DNA from: Micromonospora lupini str. Lupac 08
Lineage (GTDB): Bacteria; Actinomycetota; Actinomycetes; Mycobacteriales; Micromonosporaceae
Assembly: GCF_000297395.2 (NCBI RefSeq)
Contig: NZ_HF570108.1
Location: 1,744,125-1,808,124, forward strand
Reading direction: 5' to 3'
Length of the DNA stretch: 64,000 nucleotides
Shown here: positions 43,078 through 51,688 of the stretch, piece by piece
How positions within the stretch are numbered: position 1 is the stretch's first letter
Layout: each line of letters opens with the position of its first letter
Notes under the pieces: generated by a model
What the model was told of the DNA's origin: nothing
Seen by the model: the letters and a program-made list of their open reading frames with translations, nothing else
The model's database searches: none
Made by a program: the position numbers and the translations under genes

Positions 43078-43989
43078 ATGTCCCAGCCACCGACCGGGCC
43101 GGAGGGTTTCCCGCCCGCCACCCCGACGCCGCCGGCCGGCTCGCCCGACCCCGACCCGACCGTGCAGCACGCGGCCGGCGCCGACCCGACCGTGCAGCAC
43201 GCGGCCGGCGCCGACCCGACCGTGCGGTACCCGGCCGGGCAGCCCGCGCCGCAGCAGTACGCGCCGGGCCACGCCGCGCCGCAGTACGGCGCTGCGCCCG
43301 AGCAGCCGCAGTACGGCGGCGTCGCGCCCGCGCAGCCGCAGTACGGCGCCCCGCAGACGCCGGGCTACCCGGCCAGTGCTCCGCCGTACGCCGGCCAGCC
43401 GATGTCGGCCCCGCCGGTCTCCGGCGCGGCGTACGGGCAGCCGATGTCCGCCCCGCCGGTGTCCGGTCCGGCGTACGGGCAGCCGATGTCCGCCCCGCCG
43501 GTCTCGGGGGCGGCGTACGGGCAGCCCATGTCGGGTCCGCCCGGGATGGCGCCGTACGGTGCCGCCCCGGCCCCGCGGCGTGGTCGCGCGGTGCTGGTGC
43601 TGGCCCTGGTGGCCGCGCTGCTCTTCGTGGTCAGCGGGGTGATGACCGGGCTGTTCGTGACCAAGAACAACGAGCTGAACCGGACCGAGAAGCGCCTCAC
43701 CAGTCAGGTCAGCCAGCGTGACGGGACGATCTCGGCCAACACCACCGAGATCGCGAAGCTCAAGACCGATCTGCAGGCCATGCAGGACAAGCTCGACAAC
43801 ACCGAGCAGGACCTGACGGGCACCCGCAACGACCGCGACGAGCAGGCCCGGCAGAAGAAGGTCATCGCGAGTTGCCTGGACAAGCTGACCACCGCGCTGG
43901 GTGCGGCGGCGGCCGGGAACAGGAGCGCGTACAACACGGCGATGAAGGGCCTCGACAAGGTGTGCGACGAGGCGGAGAACTACCTCTGA
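43078..43989 (+). CDS. Repeat-rich single-span membrane protein with coiled coil
   Basis: A 303-residue protein. The cytoplasmic part (1-165) consists of tandem repeats: DPTVQHAAGA three times, then a 14-residue unit AYGQPMSAPPVSGP three to four times, with Tyr/Gln/Pro richness. A membrane helix lies at about 172-194 (AVLVLALVAALLFVVSGVMT), followed by a coiled coil (ELNRTEKRLTSQVSQRDGTI; EIAKLKTDLQAMQDKLDNTE) and a small C-terminal domain with two Cys (SCLDKL; KVCDEAENY). Unknown function; partnership with the upstream protease is inferred from similar architecture. TGGAGGAA precedes ATG 43078. Confidence 0.75.
   Translation: MSQPPTGPEGFPPATPTPPAGSPDPDPTVQHAAGADPTVQHAAGADPTVRYPAGQPAPQQYAPGHAAPQYGAAPEQPQYGGVAPAQPQYGAPQTPGYPASAPPYAGQPMSAPPVSGAAYGQPMSAPPVSGPAYGQPMSAPPVSGAAYGQPMSGPPGMAPYGAAPAPRRGRAVLVLALVAALLFVVSGVMTGLFVTKNNELNRTEKRLTSQVSQRDGTISANTTEIAKLKTDLQAMQDKLDNTEQDLTGTRNDRDEQARQKKVIASCLDKLTTALGAAAAGNRSAYNTAMKGLDKVCDEAENYL
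43151..43240 (+). repeat. 30-bp tandem repeat
   Basis: Units at 43151-43180 and 43181-43210 are identical (CCGACCCGACCGTGCAGCAC plus GCGGCCGGCG); a third at 43211-43240 has diverged. They encode the 10-residue unit DPTVQHAAGA. Confidence 0.85.
43390..43557 (+). repeat. 42-bp tandem repeat
   Basis: About four units with a 42-bp period encode GQPMSAPPVSGPAY-type repeats. Synonymous differences between units show they are not a very recent expansion. Confidence 0.75.
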
Positions 43990-44023
43990 CCCGCTAGCGA
44001 CCGTGCCGGCCGCCGCCGAGGTG

Positions 44024-44596
44024 TCAGGCGGTGGCGGCCGGGCGGCGGTCGGCCAGGGCGGTGACCCCGGGTGGGGGGAGGCCGGCCGTCGAGGCGAGCA
44101 GGGCGCACCAGCCGAGCAGGTGGGGGGCGAGGTCGTCGTCGACGGGTGTCCAGGAGGCGCGGATCTCGATGTCGCCGGCCGTCGGTGGGCCGGCCAGGTC
44201 GCCGAACCGGGTCGACATGGTCTGGGTGACCGTCCCGCCGATCGCCCGGTGACCCGCGTCCTGGGCGTCCAGGGCGTCGGTCAGCCACGTCCACCCCACG
44301 CCGGGGAGCAGTGGGTCGGCGGCGAGGTCGACCTCCAACTCGGCCGTCACGTAGGTGACCAGTCGCAGCGTGCCCTGCCAGGCTTCGTGCCCGGCCGGGT
44401 CGTGCAGCAGGATCAGCCGGCCGGTGGCCACCTCGTCGCCGTCGCGCAGCACCGTCGCGGAGAGCGCGAACGTGAACGGCGCGAGCCGCTGGGGGGCGCC
44501 GACCTCCTCGAGGGTGATCTCCGGTCGGGGCGCCGGTGACCGCAACCCGGCGACCGCGCGGGCGAAGGTCTCCGGGAGCGCGATCGGGGGGGCCAT
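44024..44596 (-). CDS. DUF3000 protein
   Basis: A 190-residue soluble protein. Recognisable stretches are [20 protein letters not shown] at the start, [20 protein letters not shown] and [20 protein letters not shown], plus a central Trp/Leu-rich [20 protein letters not shown]. It matches DUF3000, conserved just upstream of and divergent from hemE in actinobacteria; function unknown. ATG 44596 has TAGGCT 6 nt upstream and no Shine-Dalgarno, so it is probably leaderless. 149 bp separate it from hemE. Confidence 0.85.
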   Translation of the reverse strand: MAPPIALPETFARAVAGLRSPAPRPEITLEEVGAPQRLAPFTFALSATVLRDGDEVATGRLILLHDPAGHEAWQGTLRLVTYVTAELEVDLAADPLLPGVGWTWLTDALDAQDAGHRAIGGTVTQTMSTRFGDLAGPPTAGDIEIRASWTPVDDDLAPHLLGWCALLASTAGLPPPGVTALADRRPAATA

Positions 44597-44602
44597 GTCG
44601 GC

Positions 44603-44608
44603 AGCCTA
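44603..44608 (-). promoter_or_regulatory. Probable leaderless -10 element (TAGGCT) of DUF3000
   Basis: TAGGCT on the minus strand ends 6 nt before ATG 44596. Confidence 0.5.
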
Positions 44609-44732
44609 TGCCGCCGTCGGCCCACAGGCTTCGACGGCGCGCCGACACGTACCCCGACCGCCCCGCCACGCGACGGACGTTAGGTGCGTCCCCTTCCGTT
44701 CACCCCCGGCGGCCTGGGGTCGGGCGGCGTGG

Positions 44733-44738
44733 CACGAT
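44733..44738 (+). promoter_or_regulatory. Possible leaderless -10 element (CACGAT) of hemE
   Basis: CACGAT ends 7 nt before ATG 44746. The first base deviates from TANNNT; no Shine-Dalgarno is present to argue otherwise. Confidence 0.35.
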
Positions 44739-44745
44739 TGCGGCG

Positions 44746-45843
44746 ATGACCACGGACACCACGGGCACTGCCGCCCGAGACGGACACCCGCGCCCCGGCG
44801 GCCCGGCCGACTCGCCCTTCATCCGGGCCTGTCGGCGTCGGCCCGGCCCGCACACCCCGGTCTGGTTCATGCGCCAGGCTGGCCGCTCACTGCCGGAGTA
44901 CCGGGAGATCAGGGCCAGCGTGCCGATGCTGGAGTCCTGCCGTCGCCCGGAGCTGGTCACCGAGATCACCCTCCAGCCGGTGCGCCGGCACGGGGTAGAC
45001 GCGGCCATCCTGTTCAGCGACATCGTGGTGCCGGTCGCCGCGGCCGGGATCGACCTGGACATCGTGCCGGGCACCGGCCCGGTCGTGGCCGAGCCGATCC
45101 GTGCCGCCGCCGACGTCGAGCGGATCCGCCCGATCGGCCGCGACGACGTCCCGTACGTGGACGAGGCCGTCCGCCAGCTGGTGGTCGAGCTGGGCGACAC
45201 CCCGCTGATCGGCTTCGCCGGCGCACCGTTCACCCTGGCCAGCTACCTGGTCGAGGGTGGCCCGTCGCGGACCCACGCGAAGACCAAGGCGCTCATGTAC
45301 GGCGATCCGGAGCTGTGGCACGCGCTCTGCGGCCGGCTGGCCGAGGTGACGCTTGCCTTCCTGCGGGTGCAGATCGAGGCCGGCGTGTCCGCCGTGCAGC
45401 TGTTCGACTCATGGGCCGGTGCGCTCTCCGAGGCCGACTACCGCCGCTACGTGCTGCCGCACTCGACTGCCGTGCTCAGCGGGCTGTCGGACGCCGGCGT
45501 GCCGCGCATCCACTTCGGGGTGGGCACCGCCGAGCTGCTCGGCGCGATGGGCGAGGCCGGCGCGGACGTGGTCGGCGTCGACTGGCGTACGCCGCTGGAC
45601 GTGGCCACGCACCGGATCGGCCCGGACAAGGCGGTGCAGGGCAACCTGGACCCGGCCGTGCTGCTCGCGCCGTGGCCGGTGGTGGAGGCCGAGGTGCGCC
45701 GGATCCTGGCCCAGGGGCGGGCGGCTCCCGGGCACGTGTTCAACCTCGGCCACGGTGTGCTGCCGGAGACCGATCCGGACGTGCTGACCCGGGTGGTCGC
45801 GCTTGTGCACGAGGTCTCCAGCCGCCGGGCCGACCAGGGCTGA
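44746..45843 (+). CDS. hemE: Uroporphyrinogen decarboxylase
   Basis: A 365-residue enzyme with [17 protein letters not shown] (substrate Arg pair) near residue 38, [14 protein letters not shown] with the catalytic Asp region near 90, [16 protein letters not shown] near 160 and [13 protein letters not shown]. It decarboxylates uroporphyrinogen III to coproporphyrinogen III in the cytoplasm. It is the first gene of hemE-cgoX-chdC; the next start is 8 nt past its stop. An N-terminal extension of about 25 residues is Thr/Gly-rich and probably disordered. Confidence 0.96.
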   Translation: MTTDTTGTAARDGHPRPGGPADSPFIRACRRRPGPHTPVWFMRQAGRSLPEYREIRASVPMLESCRRPELVTEITLQPVRRHGVDAAILFSDIVVPVAAAGIDLDIVPGTGPVVAEPIRAAADVERIRPIGRDDVPYVDEAVRQLVVELGDTPLIGFAGAPFTLASYLVEGGPSRTHAKTKALMYGDPELWHALCGRLAEVTLAFLRVQIEAGVSAVQLFDSWAGALSEADYRRYVLPHSTAVLSGLSDAGVPRIHFGVGTAELLGAMGEAGADVVGVDWRTPLDVATHRIGPDKAVQGNLDPAVLLAPWPVVEAEVRRILAQGRAAPGHVFNLGHGVLPETDPDVLTRVVALVHEVSSRRADQG

Positions 45844-45850
45844 CACGGCG

Positions 45851-47260
45851 ATGCGGCAGCCCTGGCGGGTGGCGGTGGTCGGCGGCGGGATCGCCGGGCT
45901 GGCCGCCGCGGTCCGGCTGCGCGACCGCGCGCCGGAGGGCACCGAGATCACGGTGTACGAGCAGTCCGGCGCGGTGGGCGGCAAGCTGCGTACCGGGACG
46001 TTGGCCGGCGCGCCGGTGGAGTTCGGCGCCGAGTCGTTCCTGATGCGCGACCCGACCGGGGCGCAGAGCGCGGCGGTGGCGTTGGCGCACCGGCTCGGCC
46101 TGGCCGACCGGATCGTGCACCCCAGCGTCGGGCAGGCCGCGCTCGTCGTCGACGGGGGGCTGCGCCCCGTCCCGGGCGGGACCCTGGTGGGCGTACCCGG
46201 GGATCTGGAGCGGGTGGCCTCCGTCGCGCGCCCGGCCGCGGACGCCGACACCGACGACGGCCGGCCGCTGGTCGGGCCGGACGCGGACGTCTCGGTGGGC
46301 GCGCTGGTCCGGTCCCGGTTCGGCGACGAGGTGGTCGACCGGCTGGTCGACCCCATGCTGGGCGGCGTGTACGCGGGCCGTGCCGACGACCTGTCCCTGG
46401 TCACCACGATGCCGGCGCTGGCCCGCACGGCACGCGTGGAGCACACCCTGGTCGGCGCGGTCCGGGCGGCGCAGGCCGCCGCGCCGCGCGCGCCGGGCGC
46501 CCCGGTCTTCGGCACCATGGTTGGCGGGCTGAGCACCCTGGTCGAGGCGGCGGTGACGGCCAGCGGCGCGACGGTACGACGGGACGCCGCCGTGCGCGAG
46601 TTGACCCCGACCGGCACCGGTTGGCGGCTCACGGTCGGCCCGACCCGCGATCCGGAACTGGTCGACGTGGACGCCGTGGTGCTGGCCGTGCCGGCCCGGC
46701 CGGCCGCCCGGCTGCTCGCCGGTCCGGCCCCGGTGGCGGCCGCGGCCGTCGGCGAGCTGGACTACGCGAGCGTCGCCCTGGTCACCCTGGCGTTGCCGCA
46801 GCCGCTGCTGCCCGAGCTGTCCGGCTTCCTGGTGCCGAGCACCGAGGGGCTGCTGATCAAGGCGGCCACGTTCTTCACCACGAAGTGGGGGCACCTGCGT
46901 CGGCCGGACGGGCTGGCGCTGGTGCGTGCCTCGGTGGGCCGCTACGGCGAGGAGGCGCACCTCCAGCGGCCGGACGCGGACCTGGCCGCGACTGTGCACC
47001 GGGAGCTGTCGGCGGTGCTCGGCGCTCCGCTGCCCGCCCCGGTCGACGGGCACGTGCAGCGGTGGGGCGGCGCGCTGCCCCAGTACGCCCCGGGGCACGC
47101 CGACCGGGTGAGTGGCGCGCGCACGGCGTTGCGGGCCGTGCATCCCACACTGGTCCTGGCCGGCGCCGGCTACGACGGTGTCGGCATACCGGTCTGCGTC
47201 CGCTCCGGCGAGACGGCGGCCGACGAGATCATCACAGCACTGGGAGGACCGGCGAGATGA
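45851..47260 (+). CDS. cgoX: Coproporphyrinogen III oxidase (HemY/HemG-type flavoprotein)
   Basis: A 469-residue FAD enzyme. The dinucleotide-binding motif [20 protein letters not shown] is at the N-terminus, followed by [15 protein letters not shown] (second Gly motif), [10 protein letters not shown] and the C-terminal FAD motif [20 protein letters not shown]. Historically called protoporphyrinogen oxidase. In actinobacteria with ChdC the substrate is coproporphyrinogen III (established for the coproporphyrin-dependent pathway), so cgoX is used. ATG 45851 follows hemE by 8 nt; its stop overlaps the chdC start by 4 bp. Confidence 0.93.
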   Translation: MRQPWRVAVVGGGIAGLAAAVRLRDRAPEGTEITVYEQSGAVGGKLRTGTLAGAPVEFGAESFLMRDPTGAQSAAVALAHRLGLADRIVHPSVGQAALVVDGGLRPVPGGTLVGVPGDLERVASVARPAADADTDDGRPLVGPDADVSVGALVRSRFGDEVVDRLVDPMLGGVYAGRADDLSLVTTMPALARTARVEHTLVGAVRAAQAAAPRAPGAPVFGTMVGGLSTLVEAAVTASGATVRRDAAVRELTPTGTGWRLTVGPTRDPELVDVDAVVLAVPARPAARLLAGPAPVAAAAVGELDYASVALVTLALPQPLLPELSGFLVPSTEGLLIKAATFFTTKWGHLRRPDGLALVRASVGRYGEEAHLQRPDADLAATVHRELSAVLGAPLPAPVDGHVQRWGGALPQYAPGHADRVSGARTALRAVHPTLVLAGAGYDGVGIPVCVRSGETAADEIITALGGPAR

Positions 47261-47958
47261 CCGAGCAGACCAACGCGGCCCGGTTGCGGGAGCTGAACGA
47301 CAGCATCCGCTACACGATGTGGTCGGTGTTCCGGGCGAGCGCCCCACTGCCGTCGTTGCGGGACAACGTCACAGGTGAGGTCGAGTCGCTCTTCGAGGAG
47401 CTGGCCGGCAAGGACGTGGTGATCCGGGGCGTGTACGACGTGTCCGGGCTGCGCGCCGACGCGGACGTGATGATCTGGTGGCATTCCGCGTCCAGCGACG
47501 CGCTTCAGGACGCGTACCTGCGGTTCCGCCGCACCACGCTGGGCCGGGCGCTGACCCCGGTCTGGTCGCAGATGGCGCTGCACCGGCCGGCGGAGTTCAA
47601 CAAGAGCCACATCCCGGCGTTCCTGGCCGGCGAGGAGGCCCGCCCCTACCTGTGCGTCTACCCGTTCGTGCGGTCCTACGAGTGGTATCTGCTGCCCGAC
47701 GCCGAGCGGCGCGAGATGCTCGCCGAGCACGGCAAGATGGCCCGCGGCTACCCCGACGTACGGGCCAACACGGTGGCCTCGTTCGCGCTTGGCGACTACG
47801 AGTGGATGCTCGCGTTCGAGGCCGACGAGCTGCACCGGATCGTCGACCTGATGCGGGACCTGCGCGCCTCCGGCGCCCGGCGGCACGTCCGCGAGGAGGT
47901 CCCGTTCTACACGGGCCGCCGCCGCTCGGTCGCCGAGATCGTCAACTGCCTGGTCTGA
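47257..47958 (+). CDS. chdC: Coproheme decarboxylase (HemQ)
   Basis: A 233-residue chlorite-dismutase-fold protein. [13 protein letters not shown] carries the catalytic Tyr of Chd[15 protein letters not shown] the distal His seen in actinobacterial enzymes, and [15 protein letters not shown] the proximal His. It converts coproheme to haem b with peroxide, completing the coproporphyrin-dependent pathway. ATG 47257 overlaps the cgoX stop (ATGA). The ferrochelatase (cpfC) is not in this window. A bidirectional terminator follows. Confidence 0.95.
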   Translation: MTEQTNAARLRELNDSIRYTMWSVFRASAPLPSLRDNVTGEVESLFEELAGKDVVIRGVYDVSGLRADADVMIWWHSASSDALQDAYLRFRRTTLGRALTPVWSQMALHRPAEFNKSHIPAFLAGEEARPYLCVYPFVRSYEWYLLPDAERREMLAEHGKMARGYPDVRANTVASFALGDYEWMLAFEADELHRIVDLMRDLRASGARRHVREEVPFYTGRRRSVAEIVNCLV

Positions 47959-47986
47959 TCCCCGCCGGCCGGCTGATCCCCGCCGG

Positions 47987-48020
47987 CCGGCGCCGCGCCC
48001 CCGCCCGGGTGCGGCGCCGG
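47987..48020. terminator. Bidirectional terminator between chdC and the LPMO gene
   Basis: CCGGCGCCGCGCCC pairs with GGGTGCGGCGCCGG (14 bp, one G-T) around a CCGCCC loop. A tandem 18-bp copy (CTGATCCCCGCCGGCCGG) precedes it. Confidence 0.75.
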
Positions 48021-48027
48021 ACGGGGA

Positions 48028-49176
48028 TCAACTGGTCTTCGTACAGGAGACCAGGGGAACGGGGTTGCTACCGGTCCACGAGCCGAGGAAGCCGAACGTG
48101 GTGCTCGCTCCGCCGGCCAGGGCGCCGTTGTAGTTCACGTTGCGTGCGGTGACAAGCGTGCCGTTGGTGGTGAGATCGGCGCTCCACGCGGACGCGACCT
48201 TCTGACCGTTGTTGTAGTTCCAACTCACCGACCAGCTCTGGGTCGGCGAGTTGGCGCCCGCGGTCACCTTCACCTCGGCCTGGAAGCCGCCGGCCCACTG
48301 GCCGGTGATCTGGTACGTCGCGGAGCAGGCGCCGGCCGGCACGGGAGTGCTCGGCGGAGGCGTGCTCGGCGGCGGGGTGGTGGGCGGGGGAGTGGTGGGC
48401 GGCGGCGTCGTCGGGGGCGGCGTGGTCGGAGGCGGGGTCGTCGGCGGCGGCGTGGTGGGCGGCGGGGTGCTCGTGCCGCCGGAGAAGTCCACGTCACTGC
48501 ACAGGTAGTACGACTGGTCCAGGTGGCTGGCCTGCCACACGGTGTAGACGATGTGCCGCCCGGTGCGGCCCGGCGCGCTCACCGGGATCTGGATGGAGAC
48601 GCCACCGGTGTCCCGGTCCCACTGCGACGCAGGGGTGTTGCCGATCTGGCCGGCCAGCTCCAGGTCGTCCCAGCCAAGCGCCTCGGTCGACGAGTTGAAG
48701 CCCTGCTTGGTCACGTACACCCGGATGTAGTCGGCGCCGTGGCTGGCCTGGTCAAAGAAGCGCAGCCGGAAGTTGTTCGACACCGGGGTGGCCTTCCACG
48801 CGCCGATGGTGTCCAGCGCGTTGTAGCGACCGTTCTGGGTGTGCCCGCCGCTGCACAGCTGGCCGTTGGGGACGGCGGCCTGGTGGTTGCCGGCCACGCC
48901 CTCGCGGAACAGGCCGTTCCAGTTCCACATGGCCTGCGGGTCGGCCTGCCAGGCCTGCCAGCACATCGGGTCCTCGGTGGCCATCCGGGGATTCTGGAAT
49001 TCGCTGCCCCAGCGTTGCCAGCAGCTGTAGTTGCGCGAGGCCGGGTCGACGACCGAGCCGTGCGCGGAGGCGGGCTGGACCAGCGCGACGCTCAGCGCGG
49101 TGGTCAGCAGGAGCGTGGCGGCCGCCGCGATGGCGAGTGGCCGGCGCACGCGTGGTGATCGGGCGAGAGTGGACAT
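48028..49176 (-). CDS. Secreted AA10 lytic polysaccharide monooxygenase with CBM2
   Basis: A 382-residue secreted enzyme. A 38-residue signal ends PASA before His39, the N-terminal copper-brace His of the mature protein (HGSVVDPASRNYSCW). The catalytic domain runs to about 232, with FREGVAGNHQAAVP (candidate second His) and SYYLCSDVDF (axial Phe). A Pro/Thr linker of repeated TPPPT follows, then a CBM2 module (CSATYQITGQWAGGFQAEVK ... WSVSWNYNNGQKVASAWSAD). Domain type and CBM2 suggest a cellulose-active (C1/C4) enzyme; substrate is inferred. It acts with secreted glycoside hydrolases. Confidence 0.92.
   Translation of the reverse strand: MSTLARSPRVRRPLAIAAAATLLLTTALSVALVQPASAHGSVVDPASRNYSCWQRWGSEFQNPRMATEDPMCWQAWQADPQAMWNWNGLFREGVAGNHQAAVPNGQLCSGGHTQNGRYNALDTIGAWKATPVSNNFRLRFFDQASHGADYIRVYVTKQGFNSSTEALGWDDLELAGQIGNTPASQWDRDTGGVSIQIPVSAPGRTGRHIVYTVWQASHLDQSYYLCSDVDFSGGTSTPPPTTPPPTTPPPTTPPPTTPPPTTPPPTTPPPSTPPPSTPVPAGACSATYQITGQWAGGFQAEVKVTAGANSPTQSWSVSWNYNNGQKVASAWSADLTTNGTLVTARNVNYNGALAGGASTTFGFLGSWTGSNPVPLVSCTKTS
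48355..48470 (-). repeat. 15-bp repeat coding the LPMO linker
   Basis: About seven in-frame units of the type TPPPT between the catalytic and CBM2 domains. The GGCGG-rich plus strand gives misleading open frames. Confidence 0.75.
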
Positions 49177-49294
49177 GGAGCCCCCGGGGGGATGAGGTCG
49201 GACGACGACACCCGGACGGCCGGGAGTTGCCCGCTCCCGTGCCTACTGCGTTGCTCTCGCGCTGGCTCCACCCGGCACGATGCCAGGCCGATCG

Positions 49295-49774
49295 TCAGAC
49301 GTCAATGGTCGGCGTCGTCGGCGCGGGTCCCGCGGTGCGACGCATCGGGGTGTGCGGGATGCCGTCCTCGACGTACTCGGGGCCGCTCGCCGTGAAGCCG
49401 TGCCGGGCGTAGAAACCGACGAGGTGCGACTGGGCCTCCAGCACGCAGGGCCGGTCGCCGACCAGGTCCAACGCGGCCGTCATCAGCCGACCGGCCTGCC
49501 CGCCGCCGCGCGCCGCCGGGGCCACCACCACCCGACCGATCCGGGCGACGCCGTCGGGGTCGGCCAGGATCCGCAGGTACGCAAGCGGCGCGCCGCCGTC
49601 GGTCAACCAGAGGTGGCGGGTGCCCGGCTCCACGTCCCGCCCGTCGAGTTCGGGGTAGGGGCAGTGCTGCTCCACCACGAACACGTCGATGCGCAGCTTG
49701 AGCAGGTCGTGGAAGGTGCGAGCGTCCAGGTCGGCGAACCCGGCCGTCCGGACCTCGGTGGTCTGCTGGGGCAC
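49295..49774 (-). CDS. GNAT N-acetyltransferase, ElaA-like
   Basis: A 159-residue acetyltransferase. The ElaA-type N-terminus FHDLLKLRIDVFVVEQHCPY is followed by the acetyl-CoA motif IGRVVVAPAARGGGQAGRLM near residue 80 and the C-terminal HLVGFYARHGFTASGPEYVE. The substrate is unknown. GTG 49774 has TACGAT 7 nt upstream and no ribosome-binding site. The EamA gene lies upstream with 24 bp between, so readthrough is possible even though a separate leaderless promoter is likely. Confidence 0.85.
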   Translation of the reverse strand: MPQQTTEVRTAGFADLDARTFHDLLKLRIDVFVVEQHCPYPELDGRDVEPGTRHLWLTDGGAPLAYLRILADPDGVARIGRVVVAPAARGGGQAGRLMTAALDLVGDRPCVLEAQSHLVGFYARHGFTASGPEYVEDGIPHTPMRRTAGPAPTTPTIDV

Positions 49775-49781
49775 GGCACCG

Positions 49782-49787
49782 ATCGTA
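49782..49787 (-). promoter_or_regulatory. Probable leaderless -10 element (TACGAT) of the acetyltransferase gene
   Basis: TACGAT on the minus strand ends 7 nt before GTG 49774, in the 24-bp gap after the EamA gene. Confidence 0.5.
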
Positions 49788-49798
49788 GGCCGGGGGGT

Positions 49799-50770
49799 TC
49801 AGGCGGTGTCCGCGCCCTGCCGGACCAGGTGGTCGGTTGCCCGGTCGGGTGCGAGGTAGGTGGCGGCCACGGCGGTGAGCAGCAACGCGCCGCCGACGAG
49901 CACCGGCAGTGGCAGCGGTTCGTGCAGCAGCGCCACGGCCAGGGCGGCCGCCGTCAGCGGTTCGAGCAGGGTCAGCACGGCCGCGACGCTGCCGGCGGTC
50001 GTCCGCAGCCCGGCGTAGAACAGCGCGTACGCCACGGCGGTGGTGACGACGCCGAGGTGCAGCAGCAGGGCCAGGGTGTCGAGGCGTACGTCGACGGCGA
50101 CGCCGGACACCACTGCCATCGGCGCCAGGGTCAGCGCGCCGACCACCGTGGAGATCGTGGTCAGTGTCATCGGCGCGGTGTGCTGCGACACCTGGCGGCT
50201 GATCAGGGTCGTCACCGCGTACCCGAGGCCGGACCCGGCGGCCGCGAGCAGACCCAGCAGCGGAGCCGGAGCGGCAGTCGTGGGCTCGGCGGTGGCCCCG
50301 GTGATCAGGGCGAGCCCGGCCACTGCGGTGACCAGGGTGCCGAGGCGCACCGGGTCGGGGAGCCGGCGGGCCCGCAGTGACTCCCAGGTCGTGGCGAGCA
50401 CCGGGGCCAGGCCCAGGCTCACGACGGTGGCCACGCTGACCCCGGCGAGCGCCACGGCGGCGAAGTAGAGCGCCTGGTAGAGCCCGAGGCCGACGCCGGT
50501 GAACAGCAGCGGTACGGGTGCGGCGCGCAGGGCGGCCAGGAGCGCGCCCAGCCGGCCGACGGTGCACGCCAGCAGGACGAGCGCGGCGATCGCCAGGCGG
50601 TGGAAGCCGATGCTGACCGGGCTGAGCCCGGTGCTCTCGCGCAGCAGTTGCACCGCCACGCCTGTGGTGCCCCACAGGACTCCGGTGACGCTGATCTGGA
50701 TAAGGCCCGTGCGGGCCCGGCGGACGGCCGGCCCGGAAGCGGCCGGGCGCAAGGTACGAGAGGTGGACAC
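49799..50770 (-). CDS. EamA-family drug/metabolite exporter
   Basis: A 323-residue transporter with ten predicted membrane helices in two EamA repeats: ISVTGVLWGTTGVAVQLLRE to LYFAAVALAGVSVATVVSLG, and a second from LLGLLAAAGSGLGYAVTTLI to LEPLTAAALAVALLHEPLPL. Members export amino acids, metabolites or drugs; substrate unknown. GTG 50770 is chosen because CGGAG lies 8 nt upstream; TTG 50830 upstream in frame would add an Arg-rich tail. The ribosome-binding site is inside an inverted repeat (separate entry), suggesting translational control. Confidence 0.85.
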   Translation of the reverse strand: MSTSRTLRPAASGPAVRRARTGLIQISVTGVLWGTTGVAVQLLRESTGLSPVSIGFHRLAIAALVLLACTVGRLGALLAALRAAPVPLLFTGVGLGLYQALYFAAVALAGVSVATVVSLGLAPVLATTWESLRARRLPDPVRLGTLVTAVAGLALITGATAEPTTAAPAPLLGLLAAAGSGLGYAVTTLISRQVSQHTAPMTLTTISTVVGALTLAPMAVVSGVAVDVRLDTLALLLHLGVVTTAVAYALFYAGLRTTAGSVAAVLTLLEPLTAAALAVALLHEPLPLPVLVGGALLLTAVAATYLAPDRATDHLVRQGADTA

Positions 50771-50772
50771 GG

Positions 50773-50823
50773 ATGCGCTCCGAAGGGTGAGCCGTTGACG
50801 GGGGCGACGTCGACGGAGCGCAT
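50773..50823 (-). promoter_or_regulatory. Leader hairpin masking the EamA ribosome-binding site
   Basis: On the minus strand ATGCGCTCCG (50823-50814) is a perfect 10-nt complement of CGGAGCGCAT (50782-50773), which contains the EamA Shine-Dalgarno and ends 2 nt before GTG 50770. The 31-nt loop has a small inner CCGT/ACGG stem. The left arm begins with an ATG opening a second frame (MRSVDVAPVNGSPFG) that runs into the gene out of frame. Consistent with an attenuator or small riboswitch; ligand unknown. Confidence 0.5.
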
Positions 50824-50982
50824 ACGACAAGGTGGCCGAGCGGGGTCAGGTCACCCGGTCGGCGAGACGCGCGGCGCTCCGTTCAGGAGCGCGGCGGGGG
50901 CAGGACGCCCAGGAACGGCCGCATGGCGACGACCGTACCCCAGTTTGGTGGTCCGGCTGGGCCCGCGGCCGGGCTGGCGCGG

Positions 50983-51243
50983 TCAGGCGGGGCGCGCGCC
51001 CACGGCGTCGCGGATCTCGGCGCCCTCGGCGCCCTCGACCGCGCGGGCGCAGTGCCCGCAGCAGAAGAACCGGCCGTTGACCTCCACGCCGTGCCCGACG
51101 ATCTTGATCTGACAGTGTTCGCAGATGGGTGCCATGCGGTGGATCGCGCACTCGAAGGAGTCGAAGGTGTGCACATCGCCGCTGACGGTGTGCACCTCGA
51201 ACGCCATCCAGTAGTCGTTGCCGCAGACCTCGCAGGTTGCCAC
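50983..51243 (-). CDS. Small Cys-rich (zinc-finger-type) protein
   Basis: An 86-residue protein with MATCEVCGNDYWMAFEVHTV at the start, HTFDSFECAIHRMAPICEHC and RFFCCGHCARAVEGA. Seven Cys and several His suit one or two metal sites of TRASH/metallothionein-like type. It is common in actinobacteria and, as far as I know, uncharacterised. GTG 51243 is preceded by a G-run (GGGGGG) that can pair with the 16S tail. It is monocistronic, between the EamA gene and the CBM48 gene. Confidence 0.7.
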   Translation of the reverse strand: MATCEVCGNDYWMAFEVHTVSGDVHTFDSFECAIHRMAPICEHCQIKIVGHGVEVNGRFFCCGHCARAVEGAEGAEIRDAVGARPA

Positions 51244-51396
51244 GAAACCCCCCGTATCAGGACATGTGCCACCAGGTTGCCCGAGGTTGGGGCGGTGGTG
51301 GGCGAATTACCGCCAGTCGGCCGCGCTTGGCGGCGTGTCGGCTCCGGCGTGTCGTCCGTTAGGCCGGATGAACCGCCGTGACCCCGGAGGATCGCC

Positions 51397-51672
51397 ATGA
51401 TCAAACGCAACAAGCTCTTCGGCAGCCAGACCCGGGTGACCTTCTGCCTCCCCCGGGACGCGCCGCCCGGTCCGGTGAGCGTGGTGGGCTCCTTCAACGA
51501 CTGGGAGCCAGGCCGGCACGAGCTGGTGGCCCGCCGCGACGGCACCCGGACGGTAACCGTGAAGCTCGGCCCGGGGGAGTACCGGTTCCGCTATCTCGCC
51601 AGCGGCGGAGTGTGGCTCGACGACGAGACGGCCGACGACGTCGACGACGGCGGCAGCCTGCTGCGACTCTGA
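51397..51672 (+). CDS. CBM48 / isoamylase-early-set domain protein
   Basis: A 91-residue single-domain protein. VSVVGSFNDWEPGRHELVAR and GEYRFRYLASGGVWLDDETA are the core of CBM48/AMPK glycogen-binding folds, with the Trp that stacks on sugar rings. Stand-alone versions are small cytoplasmic proteins presumed to bind alpha-glucans; function unknown. GAGG precedes ATG 51397. No alpha-glucan gene is nearby, although two polysaccharide oxidases are. Confidence 0.82.
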   Translation: MIKRNKLFGSQTRVTFCLPRDAPPGPVSVVGSFNDWEPGRHELVARRDGTRTVTVKLGPGEYRFRYLASGGVWLDDETADDVDDGGSLLRL

Positions 51673-51688
51673 GGAGTGAAGTCGTCAC

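Noticed and set aside
43151..43557. Second set of tandem repeats considered as a CRISPR or origin iterons
   Set aside because: They are in-frame coding repeats (10 and 14 residues) with synonymous drift, within a convincing gene.
48251..48508. Plus-strand frame coding a poly-Gly-Val protein
   Set aside because: It is the reverse of the Pro/Thr linker of the LPMO gene.
50828..50830. TTG at 50830 as the EamA start, giving an Arg-rich N-terminal extension
   Set aside because: No ribosome-binding site upstream, while GTG 50770 has GGAG at proper spacing and begins nearer the first membrane helix.
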